Origin: Halogeometricum sp. S1BR25-6
Lineage (GTDB): Archaea > Halobacteriota > Halobacteria > Halobacteriales > Haloferacaceae
Length of the DNA stretch: 64,000 bases
Direction of reading: 5' to 3'
Assembly: GCF_031624495.1 (NCBI RefSeq)
Contig: NZ_JAMQOP010000001.1
Coordinates: 124,001-188,000 of the forward strand
Position numbers and translations under genes: made by a program. This document shows, piece after piece, positions 8,862 to 16,898 of this stretch; within the stretch, counting starts at the first letter, position 1; each line of letters opens with the position of its first letter. The notes beneath the pieces were generated by a model. It saw only the letters and a list, made by a program, of their open reading frames with translations. It was not told the origin of the DNA and did no database searches.

Positions 8862-9731
8862 ATGAACGACGACCAGGGCGATACGGGCGTTCCCGACGAC
8901 GCGCCTCGCCCGAACCCCGACGCGTCGAGTGCCGAGTCGTCGGACTCGCCCCTCCATCGACTGTTGAACGCCCAGGACGGTCCCCTTCTGTTCGTCCGCG
9001 AACTGCTGGTGAGCGTCTCCGCCGTCCTCGTTCTCGGCCTCCTCCTGTTCGCCATCGCCGGCGTCTGGCCGCCGATGGTCGCCGTCGAGAGCGGAAGCAT
9101 GGAACCGCACATGCACCGCGGCGACCTCGTGTTCATCACCGAACCCGACCGCTTCAGTCCCGACTACGCGCTCGAGGACACCGGCGTCGTCACCGTCGAC
9201 GTCGGCAGCGGGGAGGGTTACCAGTCGTTCGGCGGGGCCGGGTCCGTCGTCGTCTACGACCCGCCCTCGAGGGTCGGGTCGCCCATCATCCACCGAGCAC
9301 ACTTCTACGTCGAAGAGGGCGAGAACTGGTACGACAGGGCGAACCCCGAGTACGTCTCCGCCGACGATTGCGAGGAGTTGGCCTACTGCCCCGCGCCGCA
9401 CGCCGGGTTCATCACCAAGGGCGACGCGAACGCGCGGTACGACCAAGCCAGCCGCATCGCCGAACCGGTCCGCGCGGAGTGGATACAGGGAATCGCGAGA
9501 CTCCGCGTCCCCTTCCTCGGATACGTTCGACTCCAACTGGCGGGAGCGATACTCCCGACGCCCGGGGTCGCCGAGGCGGAGGGTTCGACGGTCGTGAGCG
9601 CGGAGGCGAATACGAATGCGAACGCGGACGTGGACACGAGTGTAAGCGCGAACGCGACGACGGCGGACTCGATTCCGACGAGCGGACCCCCCGGTTTCGA
9701 CTCCACGAACAGAGCCGCGGGCGCCGCGTAG
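8862..9731 (+). CDS. sec11: Signal peptidase I, archaeal S26B type
   Basis: A 289-residue membrane protease that removes Sec signal peptides on the outer face. After a charged N terminus of about 45 residues there is one strong transmembrane helix (about 50-75), followed at once by VESGSMEPHMHRGDL with the catalytic Ser before Met. IIHRAHFY contains the His that replaces the bacterial Lys, and FITKGDANARYD holds the acidic residue, the Ser-His-Asp arrangement of archaeal and ER enzymes. The last 60 residues are low-complexity, Asn/Ala/Thr-rich and probably extracellular or disordered. It is divergent from polD1 and convergent with orc1. Confidence 0.93.
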   Translation: MNDDQGDTGVPDDAPRPNPDASSAESSDSPLHRLLNAQDGPLLFVRELLVSVSAVLVLGLLLFAIAGVWPPMVAVESGSMEPHMHRGDLVFITEPDRFSPDYALEDTGVVTVDVGSGEGYQSFGGAGSVVVYDPPSRVGSPIIHRAHFYVEEGENWYDRANPEYVSADDCEELAYCPAPHAGFITKGDANARYDQASRIAEPVRAEWIQGIARLRVPFLGYVRLQLAGAILPTPGVAEAEGSTVVSAEANTNANADVDTSVSANATTADSIPTSGPPGFDSTNRAAGAA

Positions 9732-9759
9732 AGGCGGCTACGAGACGGGACGGGAGCGT

Positions 9760-9779
9760 TTCGACTCGAACAGAAGGGG
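9760..9779 (+). promoter_or_regulatory. ORB-like element between sec11 and orc1 ends
   Basis: TTCGACTCGAACAGAAGGGG matches the oriC site TTCCACTCGAAACGAAGGGG at most positions, including the terminal G run. It lies in the 98-nt gap between convergent genes, about 2 kb from the main origin. The central AAACG is altered, so binding may be weak. Confidence 0.45.
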
Positions 9780-9829
9780 TCGAGAGAAGAGGCGAGGAGC
9801 GGAGAGAAATCGAGAAGGGGAGGCGTCGC

Positions 9830-11725
9830 TCAGTTGTCGAAGCGCGCCTGGACGAACGGTTGCGCGTTCTCGATGTCGCCGAGTCGGGAGTCCGAGAGGA
9901 GAACCGCCTCCGTCTCGTCGATGGGGACCGACAGCGAAATCTCCTTGGTGCGGCCGTAGCGGCCCTTCGAGACGACGACGGCGTTGACGATGCCGAGCAT
10001 GTCGAGTTCGGAGATGAGGTCGGTGACGCGCCGTTGGGTGAGGATATCAGCGTCTATCTCCTCGCAGAGGCGCTTGTAGATGTTGAACACCTCGCCCGTG
10101 TTGATGTTGTGGACGCCGTTCTTCTCCAGGAGGATGATGGCGAAGAGGACGATTTTGGACTGGGTGGGAAGGGTGCGGACGACTTCGACCACTCTGTCGA
10201 GTTCGATCTTGTCCTGCGCCTGCCGGACGTGCGCCTCCTCGACTGTGTCGGCCTGTCCGCGTTCGGCCAGTTCGCCCGCGGTCCTGAGAAGGTCGAGTGC
10301 GCGGCGGGCGTCGCCGTGTTCCTGCGCGGCGAAGGCCGCACAGAGGGGAATCACGTCGTCGGTGAGTGCCCCCTCTTTGAACGCCACGTCGGCGCGGTGC
10401 TGGAGGATGTCGCGCAGTTGGTTCGCGTCGTAGGGCGGGAAGACGATCTCCTCTTCGCCCAGACTCGATTTGACCCGCGGGTCCAGAAAGTCGGTGAACT
10501 TCAGGTCGTTCGAGATGCCCATGATGGAGATGCGCGAGTTGTCCAACTCGGAGTTCATCCGTGAGAGGTTGTACAGCGTGTCGTCGCCGGACTTCTCGAC
10601 GAGTTTGTCTATCTCGTCGAGCATGATGACGACGACGCGTTCGTTGTAGTCGACGGCGTCGAAGAACGTCGAGTAGACGCGGTCGGTCGGCCACCCCGTC
10701 ATCGGCACCGTCTCCATCTCCTCGCGGTCGGTCTCCAACTGGTCGATTTGCTCCTCGACGGCGTCGAGCGAGTCGAACTCGGTATCAGAGAGCGGGTTCG
10801 GGGCGTCTCCCGCACGTGCGCGGAGGTCTTCGAGGCGGTCGAGTTCGTTCTCTATCACAGTGAAGTTCTTCTCGATGAACTTGTTCGCCAACTGCGCGAG
10901 GACGCGGTACTGGGTGTCCGTCACCTCGCAGTTGATGTACTCCACCTCGCAGGGGACGTCGTACTTCTGGGAGGTCGATTCGAGTTCCTGGCTCACGAAC
11001 TTCGCGCTGGCCGTCTTTCCCGTCCCGGTCTTTCCGTAGATGAGGATGTTCGACGGCGTCTCCCCGCGGAGCGCCGAGACCAGAATCGTCGCCATCTGGT
11101 TGATCTGTTCCGTGCGGTGGGGGAGTTCGTGCGGGGTGTAGGAGGGTCGGAGTACCTCCTTGTTCTCGAAGATGGGTTCCCCCGAGAGCAGGTCGTCGAA
11201 CAGGCCGCGACTGTCGCCGTCGTCCTCCTCGAGAACGACTTCGTCGAGGCTCACGTCGGTGTCCGTCTCGTCGCCCGCCGCACTTCCCGTCCCGTCGGTG
11301 TCACCGAGGGTCGCGTCCCCCACGTCCGCGCCGTCGACGTCCGGCCCGTCGGCGCCGGAAACGTCGGCTGTCGACCCGTTCGGACCGATGCTCTCGCGGA
11401 TATCGATATCCTCGGCCGTGACCTCGTCAGCGGCACCGTCGGCGGTACCGTCGGAGGCCTCGGCGGTAGCACCGTCGGACGCTCCGGCGACGGTTCCGTC
11501 GGCACTCCGCTCGGCGCCGGTTCGCGCCTCGTCCTCTTCGTGGTCACCGCCACCAGCGGAGTCGACGTCGGCGTCCGCGTTCGGGTCCGCATCCGCGCCC
11601 GTGGCCTCCGAACTCTCTTCGGCGGGTCGGCCGTCGCCCCCGGTGGCGGCCGTCGCGTCGCCCTCCGACCGGTCCGCCGAATCCGACGCCTCGTCCTCGT
11701 CTCGTGTCGGTGTGTCGTCATTCAT
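9830..11725 (-). CDS. orc1: Orc1/Cdc6 replication initiator
   Basis: A 631-residue AAA+ initiator that binds ORB repeats and opens the origin. Residues 1-180 are an acidic Asp/Ala/Gly/Thr-rich extension, longer than in most archaeal Cdc6 proteins and likely disordered. Then come the AAA+ core with Walker A GKTGTGKT (231-238), Walker B VVVIMLDEIDKL, and sensor 1 ISIMGISNDLKF. The arginine-rich DPRVKSSLGEEEIVFPPYDANQL follows. A C-terminal winged-helix domain includes LTQRRVTDLISELDMLGIV. A second insertion near 295-345 (NELDRLEDLRARAGD...) is rich in charge. It is transcribed away from an AT-rich, ORB-containing region of about 1.1 kb, as for origin-linked orc genes, and an ORB lies across its own promoter. 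Confidence 0.96.
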   Translation of the reverse strand: MNDDTPTRDEDEASDSADRSEGDATAATGGDGRPAEESSEATGADADPNADADVDSAGGGDHEEDEARTGAERSADGTVAGASDGATAEASDGTADGAADEVTAEDIDIRESIGPNGSTADVSGADGPDVDGADVGDATLGDTDGTGSAAGDETDTDVSLDEVVLEEDDGDSRGLFDDLLSGEPIFENKEVLRPSYTPHELPHRTEQINQMATILVSALRGETPSNILIYGKTGTGKTASAKFVSQELESTSQKYDVPCEVEYINCEVTDTQYRVLAQLANKFIEKNFTVIENELDRLEDLRARAGDAPNPLSDTEFDSLDAVEEQIDQLETDREEMETVPMTGWPTDRVYSTFFDAVDYNERVVVIMLDEIDKLVEKSGDDTLYNLSRMNSELDNSRISIMGISNDLKFTDFLDPRVKSSLGEEEIVFPPYDANQLRDILQHRADVAFKEGALTDDVIPLCAAFAAQEHGDARRALDLLRTAGELAERGQADTVEEAHVRQAQDKIELDRVVEVVRTLPTQSKIVLFAIILLEKNGVHNINTGEVFNIYKRLCEEIDADILTQRRVTDLISELDMLGIVNAVVVSKGRYGRTKEISLSVPIDETEAVLLSDSRLGDIENAQPFVQARFDN

Positions 11726-11735
11726 ACGTGGATAA

Positions 11736-11757
11736 CCCCCTCATTTCGACTGGAAAC
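11736..11757 (-). promoter_or_regulatory. ORB element in orc1 promoter
   Basis: On the minus strand it reads TTCCAGTCGAAATGAGGGGG and ends only 10 nt before the orc1 ATG. This is where a TATA box or transcript start would be expected, so Orc1 bound here could repress its own gene. Confidence 0.7.
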
Positions 11758-11973
11758 CGCTCCGAAAACGGGTCGAAGCGGGCCGAACGCCGTGGTATCC
11801 GCGGCGTTCGACCTCAGAACCGAAAGCGGAGCGTCCAGATGATGCAGACGAACCAGACGAAGACGTGCTACAAAAAAGTTGTCTATCCGTCGCACGGTTG
11901 CGAGACGAAGAACGAGAAGCGGCCCGTTCTCTTCTAGTTGTAATAGGTCGATGGTATCGATACTAGTTGACGG

Positions 11974-11992
11974 TCGACCGGAAGCGAAGGGG
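11974..11992 (+). promoter_or_regulatory. ORB element, degenerate
   Basis: TCGACCGGAAGCGAAGGGG keeps the GAAGCGAAGGGG half of the repeat and a weak left half. Confidence 0.5.
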
Positions 11993-12121
11993 TCGCGGTC
12001 GCAAAACGGGGGCGTTTCCGGTGAATCGAATCGGCAGAGATCGCCTGTAGAGCCCGTGGGCGGGAGTTACGGTCGAAAAGAGAGGTCGTAGACCCGAAAC
12101 AGGGGCGGGGTCACCCTCCCC

Positions 12122-12144
12122 CACCCCTTCGTTTCAGGTGGAAC
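12122..12144 (-). promoter_or_regulatory. ORB element, left arm of oriC core
   Basis: The minus strand reads TTCCACCTGAAACGAAGGGG, and its G run points left, away from the AT-rich core. It pairs in inverted orientation with the copy at 12320. Confidence 0.85.
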
Positions 12145-12180
12145 GCCACGAAGGCGGGGGGAGGGGTCCGCGGGCAGTCT

Positions 12181-12275
12181 GTAAAACCGGTGATTTTACT
12201 ATACTACACTAGAAACAATACCCGTAGTAGAGAGAAAGGAAATAGTTACACTAGCTTTCTATACGTACTAAACTA
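12181..12275. other. AT-rich duplex unwinding element
   Basis: About 95 bp of markedly AT-rich sequence in a region otherwise well above 60% GC, with short repeated words (ACACTAG at 12206-12212 and 12248-12254; CTATAC twice). It lies between the two outward-facing ORBs, the expected place for origin melting. Confidence 0.75.
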
Positions 12276-12319
12276 GGTAGACGGCCGTCACGGGGTGCAG
12301 GGGGTGGGGGTCTCGGCGA

Positions 12320-12342
12320 GTTCCACTCGAAACGAAGGGGTG
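12320..12342 (+). promoter_or_regulatory. ORB element, right arm of oriC core
   Basis: Reads TTCCACTCGAAACGAAGGGG and continues into TGGGGG, the longest G run among the copies. It mirrors the site at 12122 across the AT-rich core. Confidence 0.85.
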
Positions 12343-12477
12343 GGGGTTGAGGTCACCGGGGGGAACGAACGGGATGTCGGTCACCCGAGCGATTCGCCGG
12401 CGTATTCGTACCCCCTGTTCGGCGAAGCCAGCGGTTGCGAGCCTCTTCCTTCCGTCAAGTCGTCCTGCCCGTTCGAC

Positions 12478-12497
12478 TCGACTTGAAACGGAGGGGG
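12478..12497 (+). promoter_or_regulatory. ORB element, distal right
   Basis: TCGACTTGAAACGGAGGGGG keeps the GAAAC core and the G run. It has the same orientation as the copy at 12320, about 158 bp further from the core. Confidence 0.65.
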
Positions 12498-12763
12498 TGG
12501 CCGGATGTCGGAAGGCCGCCGGTCGGTTGAGCCCGGAAGCGAGGAGACTGTCACTCGGTGGACTTCATCTACTACCTTCCCCGTCCTGTCACGACAACCG
12601 TGACAAACCACCACACTATATCTCTTCCGAGTATATCTCCAATTCAGATATTTCTCCGTCGGAACGCCACTCAGTCGGTCGGTTTCGTCCGGCCGCCTAC
12701 CCGGTCGTTAATCGGGTCTCGGCCGGATAAAGCGGACGTGAACGTGACCGGTGTCTGACGTAG

Positions 12764-12772
12764 TACTTAAGT
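12764..12772 (+). promoter_or_regulatory. TATA box of oapABC
   Basis: TACTTAAGT in GC-rich surroundings, 67-75 nt before the oapA ATG. This predicts a short 5' leader carrying the Shine-Dalgarno-like GGGAGG at 12828-12833, unlike most genes here, which look leaderless. Confidence 0.55.
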
Positions 12773-12838
12773 AAGCGCAGAAATGTGGTACCTGCATACG
12801 CCCCTCCACGACGGATTCGGGAGGTGCGGGAGGACAGG

Positions 12839-13480
12839 ATGGGACTGCTTACAGGATTACGAGACAGCATCTCACGGGTCGTCGACCGGATGTTCTCGGA
12901 CGCAGAGCCGAGACGAATCGGCATCTACGGACCGCCGAACGCCGGGAAGACGACTCTCGCAAACCGTATCGCCCGAGATTGGACCGGTGACGCCGTCGGT
13001 CCCGAGAGCCACGTCCCTCACGAGACGCGCCGCGCGCGTAGGAAGGAGAACGTGGAGATAGAACGCAACGGGAGGAAGGTCACCATCGACATCGTCGACA
13101 CGCCGGGCGTGACGACCAAAGTCGACTACAAGGAGTTCCTCGAACACGACATGGAGAAGGACGACGCCGTCCGCCGGTCCCGCGAGGCCACCGAGGGCGT
13201 CGCCGAGGCCATGCACTGGCTTCGCGAGGACGTCGACGGCGTCGTCTACGTGCTCGACAGCACCGAGGACCCGTTCACGCAGGTCAACACGATGCTCATC
13301 GGCATCATCGAGAGTCAGGACCTCCCCGTCCTCATCTTCGCGAACAAGACCGACTTGGAGGACTCGAACGTCCAGCGGATCTCGAACGCGTTCCCGCAGC
13401 ACGAGACGGTGCCGCTCTCCGCGCTGGAAGGTAACAATATGGACGAAGTATACGACAAGATAGCGGAATACTTCGGGTGA
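12839..13480 (+). CDS. oapA: Origin-associated GTPase OapA
   Basis: A 213-residue Era/Obg-like small GTPase. GPPNAGKTTL (residues 31-40) is the P-loop, DTPGV near 85 is G3, and NKTD near 165 is G4. The start at 12839 (MGLLTGLRDS) is chosen over an upstream in-frame GTG because a good Shine-Dalgarno sequence sits 5 nt before it. The gene is the first of a three-gene operon next to oriC and overlaps oapB by 4 nt. In haloarchaea this set is named for its fixed position beside the orc1-linked origin. A role in replication is suggested by conservation and position; the mechanism is not established. Confidence 0.9.
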   Translation: MGLLTGLRDSISRVVDRMFSDAEPRRIGIYGPPNAGKTTLANRIARDWTGDAVGPESHVPHETRRARRKENVEIERNGRKVTIDIVDTPGVTTKVDYKEFLEHDMEKDDAVRRSREATEGVAEAMHWLREDVDGVVYVLDSTEDPFTQVNTMLIGIIESQDLPVLIFANKTDLEDSNVQRISNAFPQHETVPLSALEGNNMDEVYDKIAEYFG

Positions 13481-13866
13481 GTATCATGCCTGAAGTCACA
13501 CCCGGCGACGACGGGGTGCAGATCGACCTCATCAGCGGAGCCCGCATGGAAGGGCTCGCGAGCATGGAGAAGATCCGTCTCATCCTCGACGGCGTCCGCG
13601 ACGGCAACATCGTCATTCTGGAGGAGGGACTCTCACCCGACGAGGAGTCGAAGCTCATCGAAGTCACGATGACGGAGATAAGCCCCGACGAGTTCAACGG
13701 CATCGAAATCGAGACGTACCCGCAGTCCCAAGGCGGACAGGGGTTCCTCGGCCGACTGATGGGCAAAGAGGAGACGAAGAAGCTGACCGTCATCGGCCCG
13801 GCGAACCAGATTCAGACGCTGCACAAAGACGAGAACCTCATCAGCGCCCTCGTCTCCCGGAAGTAA
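13477..13866 (+). CDS. oapB: Origin-associated protein OapB (DUF2073)
   Basis: A 129-residue soluble protein of the OapB/DUF2073 family. The conserved ISGARMEGLASMEKIRLILD region and the DGNIVILEEGLSPDEESKLIE region are visible. The end NQIQTLHKDENLISALVSRK is also typical. It has no known enzymatic motif. The GTG at 13477 overlaps the oapA stop as GTGA, which suggests translational coupling; an ATG three codons later (13486, MPEVTPGDD) is an alternative start. It is the middle gene of oapABC. Its biochemical role is unknown. Confidence 0.88.
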   Translation: MSIMPEVTPGDDGVQIDLISGARMEGLASMEKIRLILDGVRDGNIVILEEGLSPDEESKLIEVTMTEISPDEFNGIEIETYPQSQGGQGFLGRLMGKEETKKLTVIGPANQIQTLHKDENLISALVSRK

Positions 13867-13945
13867 CGCGGCGCCGCGCAACGCCACCCCGCACCGAACG
13901 CGGACCACCGACCCAACCCACACCAGACCACGAGAACGGACACAC

Positions 13946-15037
13946 ATGCCCCACCAATGTACGAACTGCGGGAGGGTGTTCGCCGACGGCTCGAAGGAGA
14001 TGCTGTCGGGATGCCCTAACTGCGGCGGCAACAAGTTCCAGTTCAGCCCCTCGAAGGGCGGACGCGACGACGACGCCGAAACGACCGACCGCCGAGAGGC
14101 GTCGCCGTCCGACGGACCGCCGCCGTCAGATTCGACGCCGCCGTCCAATGCGACATCGCCGTCGGGCGGCACGTCGCCCGATTCGGCACCGTCGTCGGAC
14201 TCCGCACCGTCGTCGGGCCGGACCGCGGACGCAGACACGAACGCAAACGCGACCAACGCCGACGCCGCGGACGAGACGTCCGGGTCGAACACGTGGCGGC
14301 GCGCCGCCTCCCGGGCGGCCGAGACGGCGGACGACCGACCCGACCCCACCCGTGAAACAGAGACCCGGTCGGACCGCCCCAACGACGTCGATGCCGCCCG
14401 GCGCCGCGGACAGTCCCTCCGCGAGTGGGCGAACTCCCGCGGTTTCGCCAGCGAAGTCGAAGACGAGACGGACGAGACCACCCTCCGCGAAAACCGCCGG
14501 CGGACCGGCGACGCGCAGCGCCGTCCCCCGGAGCGTCGGTCGTCGACGGAGGCCGAAACAGAACCCGAAACGGAGGCGAGGACGGACGACGCGCCGCCTT
14601 CGTCCGCGGAACGCCAACCCGACTCCGCAGACCGGGCCGACAGCCCATCCGAACCGACGGAGGCGACGAACCAGAGCCCGAACCCATCGACCGGTCGCAC
14701 CGCTCCCGACGAGGAAGCCGAAGACGACGCGCAGGCGAGCGCCCGGTCCGACGTCGTCTCGCCCGACGAGATTCGCGCCGCCTCCGAGGCCGACCGACCG
14801 ACGGACGCGAACGGGCGCGTCATCGAACCGCAGAGCGACGACCGACCCGACCTCGACGAACTCCGCGAGGAGTTGAACGAGCAGTTCGAGAGCATCAAAA
14901 TCGTCGCCCCCGGCGAGTACGAACTCAACCTGATGGAACTGTACGACCGTCCCGAGTACATCATCTCGCTGCGCGAGGACGGCCGCTACGTCATCGAAGT
15001 CCCCGACACGTGGGGGCCCCGCGACGACGACCGCTGA
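13946..15037 (+). CDS. oapC: Origin-associated zinc-ribbon protein OapC
   Basis: A 363-residue protein with a C4 zinc ribbon at the extreme N terminus (CTNCGRVF and GCPNCGG, residues 5-28). About 250 residues of acidic Ser/Pro/Thr/Asp low-complexity sequence follow. An ordered C-terminal segment (about 295-360) contains PDLDELREELNEQFESIKIVAPGEYELNLMELYDRPEYIISL in two conserved blocks. This two-ended layout with a long disordered centre is that of the OapC family. The gap of 79 nt after oapB has no promoter that I can see, so it is probably co-transcribed. The zinc ribbon could contact nucleic acid or protein; this is inference. Confidence 0.87.
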   Translation: MPHQCTNCGRVFADGSKEMLSGCPNCGGNKFQFSPSKGGRDDDAETTDRREASPSDGPPPSDSTPPSNATSPSGGTSPDSAPSSDSAPSSGRTADADTNANATNADAADETSGSNTWRRAASRAAETADDRPDPTRETETRSDRPNDVDAARRRGQSLREWANSRGFASEVEDETDETTLRENRRRTGDAQRRPPERRSSTEAETEPETEARTDDAPPSSAERQPDSADRADSPSEPTEATNQSPNPSTGRTAPDEEAEDDAQASARSDVVSPDEIRAASEADRPTDANGRVIEPQSDDRPDLDELREELNEQFESIKIVAPGEYELNLMELYDRPEYIISLREDGRYVIEVPDTWGPRDDDR

Positions 15038-15176
15038 CGAGCGTCCCGTTCGCTCTCCACTTCGCTGCCGCTTCTCGCACCGGTCTCTCTTCCACCTCAC
15101 CGGCGGTCTCACCCGCTCGTCCCGAATCACCCGTTCGGCCCGAGTTTGTCCCGAAATTCGCTCCCGCCCGCCCCGA

Positions 15177-15198
15177 ACCCCTTCGTTTCCGGTCGAAC
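15177..15198 (-). promoter_or_regulatory. ORB-like element between oapC and MATE gene
   Basis: The minus strand reads TTCGACCGGAAACGAAGGGG. The right half, GGAAACGAAGGGG, is identical to the core ORBs. It lies in a 221-nt intergenic gap, about 2.9 kb right of the oriC core, and bounds oapABC on its far side. Confidence 0.6.
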
Positions 15199-15258
15199 TC
15201 CCCGCTCGCCGGTCTCCATTGAGTCTCCGACCGGGCCGGTACCGGTCCTATCCGCCGG

Positions 15259-16767
15259 TTGGTGAACGGCTACACGGAGTTCGTCCGACTCTCCGACGTG
15301 TCCTCGTCGCTCCAGCGTCGCGCCCACGATGCGCTCATGCGCTTTCCCGCGCTGTTGGCCCGACTCGGCCTCGTCGACCGCGAGAAGGGGTCGCGGGCGT
15401 TCGACCTCGCGGTGCCTGTGATGGTCACCGGCGGGATGCGGACGCTGCTCAGAATCGCCGACTTCCTGATGGTGAGCATCGCCTTGGGCGAGTCCGCCGT
15501 CGCGGGCCTCGAACTCGGATTCCAGTACTACTTCATCCCGTTCGGCCTCGCTCTCGCGCTGACCAGCGGCACCATCAGCGTCGTCTCGCGGTTCGTCGGC
15601 GCGGAGGACTACGACGCGGCCGACTTCGCCGTCAAGCAGTCGCTGTGGCTGGCCCTGCTCGTCTCGCTCCCCATCACCGCCGCCGGGTGGACGTACGCGA
15701 GGCCGCTGGTCGACCTGCTGACGAACGACCCGGCCGCGATACGACTCGGGAGCGCGTACCTCCGCATCGTCATGCTCTCGGTCGCCTTCCGCTTCTGGAG
15801 CATGATCGCCGCCCGCGCCCTCGCCGGCGTCGGCGACACGCGGACGCCGATGTACGTCCGCGTCCTCACCGTGCCGACGAACGTCGTGCTCAACGCCGTC
15901 CTCATCTTCGGGCTACTCGGCGCGCCGCGTCTCGGCGTCGAAGGGGCCGCCTGGGGGACCGTCGCCGCCAACGGCCTGAGCGCGGTCATCTTCTTCGCGC
16001 TTCTCGTCTCCGGGCGACGCGAAATCGCGCTCCGTCTGGGTGGCAAACAGTGGGACTGGGGCATCGCGGCCGAAATCGTTCGCGTCGGGCTTCCGCTCGC
16101 GGGAACTCGCCTCTCGCGGACGTTCGGGCGCTTCCCGTTCCTGTTCGTCCTCGGCGTCCTCGGCACCGACGTGGTCGCGGCGTACGCCATCGGTCGCCGC
16201 GTGATGCTCTTGGCGCTCATGCCCGCGTGGGGGTACTCCACCGCCGCCTCGACGCTCGTCGGACAGGCCGTCGGCGGCGGTGACGAGGCCGAGGCGACGG
16301 CGTTCGGCTGGCAGACGCTCCGCATCGCCTTGGTGACGCAACTGCTCGTCGCGGCCGTGCTGTTCGCCGGGGCCGAGTGGCTGGCGCAGTTGTTCCGCGC
16401 GGGCGACGTGGCCCTCACCGCGACGTTCGTGCGCGTGTTCGGTCTCGGGGTCGCCGGGTTCAGCGTCTCGCGGACGATGCGTGGCGCCCTCCGCGGCGCG
16501 GGCGACACGCGCTGGCCGTTCTACGGCGCGCTCCTCGGTACGTACGTCGTCCGCCTCCCTATCGCCGCGGCGGCCCTCCCGGTCGGGTTCGGCCTCACGC
16601 TGCTCGGAGTCACGTTCGCCCCCGGTCTCGGCTGGGGGCTGCCGGCCGTCTACGCGGCCATCGTCGCGGACATGTACGCCCGCGGCGTCGTCAACGCCGC
16701 GCGCTACCACAGCGGGAAGTGGCTCCGAGTCGCGCGGGAGTCGAACGTCGGGTCGGCGTCGGACTGA
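15259..16767 (+). CDS. MATE family efflux transporter
   Basis: A 502-residue membrane protein with about twelve hydrophobic segments in two similar halves. Features of the family include FDLAVPVMVTGGMRTLLRIADFLMV at the first helix, ALAGVGDTRTPMYV near residue 190, and the matching ALRGAGDTRWPFYG in the second half near 415. These G-D-T-R loops after helix 6 and helix 12 mark the internal duplication. MATE proteins export cationic drugs or metabolites using Na+ or H+ gradients; the substrate is unknown. The start is a GTG at 15259. An internal ATG at 15337 would lose 26 polar residues and is possible. An ORB-like element lies 60 nt upstream. Confidence 0.9.
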   Translation: MVNGYTEFVRLSDVSSSLQRRAHDALMRFPALLARLGLVDREKGSRAFDLAVPVMVTGGMRTLLRIADFLMVSIALGESAVAGLELGFQYYFIPFGLALALTSGTISVVSRFVGAEDYDAADFAVKQSLWLALLVSLPITAAGWTYARPLVDLLTNDPAAIRLGSAYLRIVMLSVAFRFWSMIAARALAGVGDTRTPMYVRVLTVPTNVVLNAVLIFGLLGAPRLGVEGAAWGTVAANGLSAVIFFALLVSGRREIALRLGGKQWDWGIAAEIVRVGLPLAGTRLSRTFGRFPFLFVLGVLGTDVVAAYAIGRRVMLLALMPAWGYSTAASTLVGQAVGGGDEAEATAFGWQTLRIALVTQLLVAAVLFAGAEWLAQLFRAGDVALTATFVRVFGLGVAGFSVSRTMRGALRGAGDTRWPFYGALLGTYVVRLPIAAAALPVGFGLTLLGVTFAPGLGWGLPAVYAAIVADMYARGVVNAARYHSGKWLRVARESNVGSASD

Positions 16768-16866
16768 CCGCCGCCGAACCCCCTCTCGCTCTCCTCGTCC
16801 TCGCCTCTCCGTCCTCTCTCCTCCGCTCGCCGGTACCGAACGAGACCACGTTAGCCGATATTGAAG

Positions 16867-16876
16867 CCTTTAAGCG
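16867..16876 (+). promoter_or_regulatory. TATA box of 29-aa membrane peptide gene
   Basis: CCTTTAAGCG lies 23-32 nt before the ATG at 16899, so the transcript is predicted to be leaderless. Confidence 0.55.
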
Positions 16877-16898
16877 CCAGCGCTCTCAGCGTGACACC

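Larger units (their letters stand above)
11726..12838. other. Chromosomal replication origin (oriC) region
   Basis: This non-coding gap of about 1.1 kb lies between divergent orc1 and oapA. It holds repeats sharing TTCCAC(C/T)(C/T)GAAACGAAGGGG: 11736-11757, 11974-11992, 12122-12144, 12320-12342 and 12478-12497, with partial copies near 12012-12026 and 12091-12110. The two best copies face outward around an AT-rich stretch at 12181-12275. ORBs, an unwinding element and a linked orc gene are the hallmarks of haloarchaeal oriC. Short open frames in the gap have no coding character. Confidence 0.92.

Noticed and set aside
12295-12758. Short open frames inside oriC (for example 12347-12730)
   Set aside because: They run through ORB repeats and AT-rich sequence with no haloarchaeal codon pattern or start signal.
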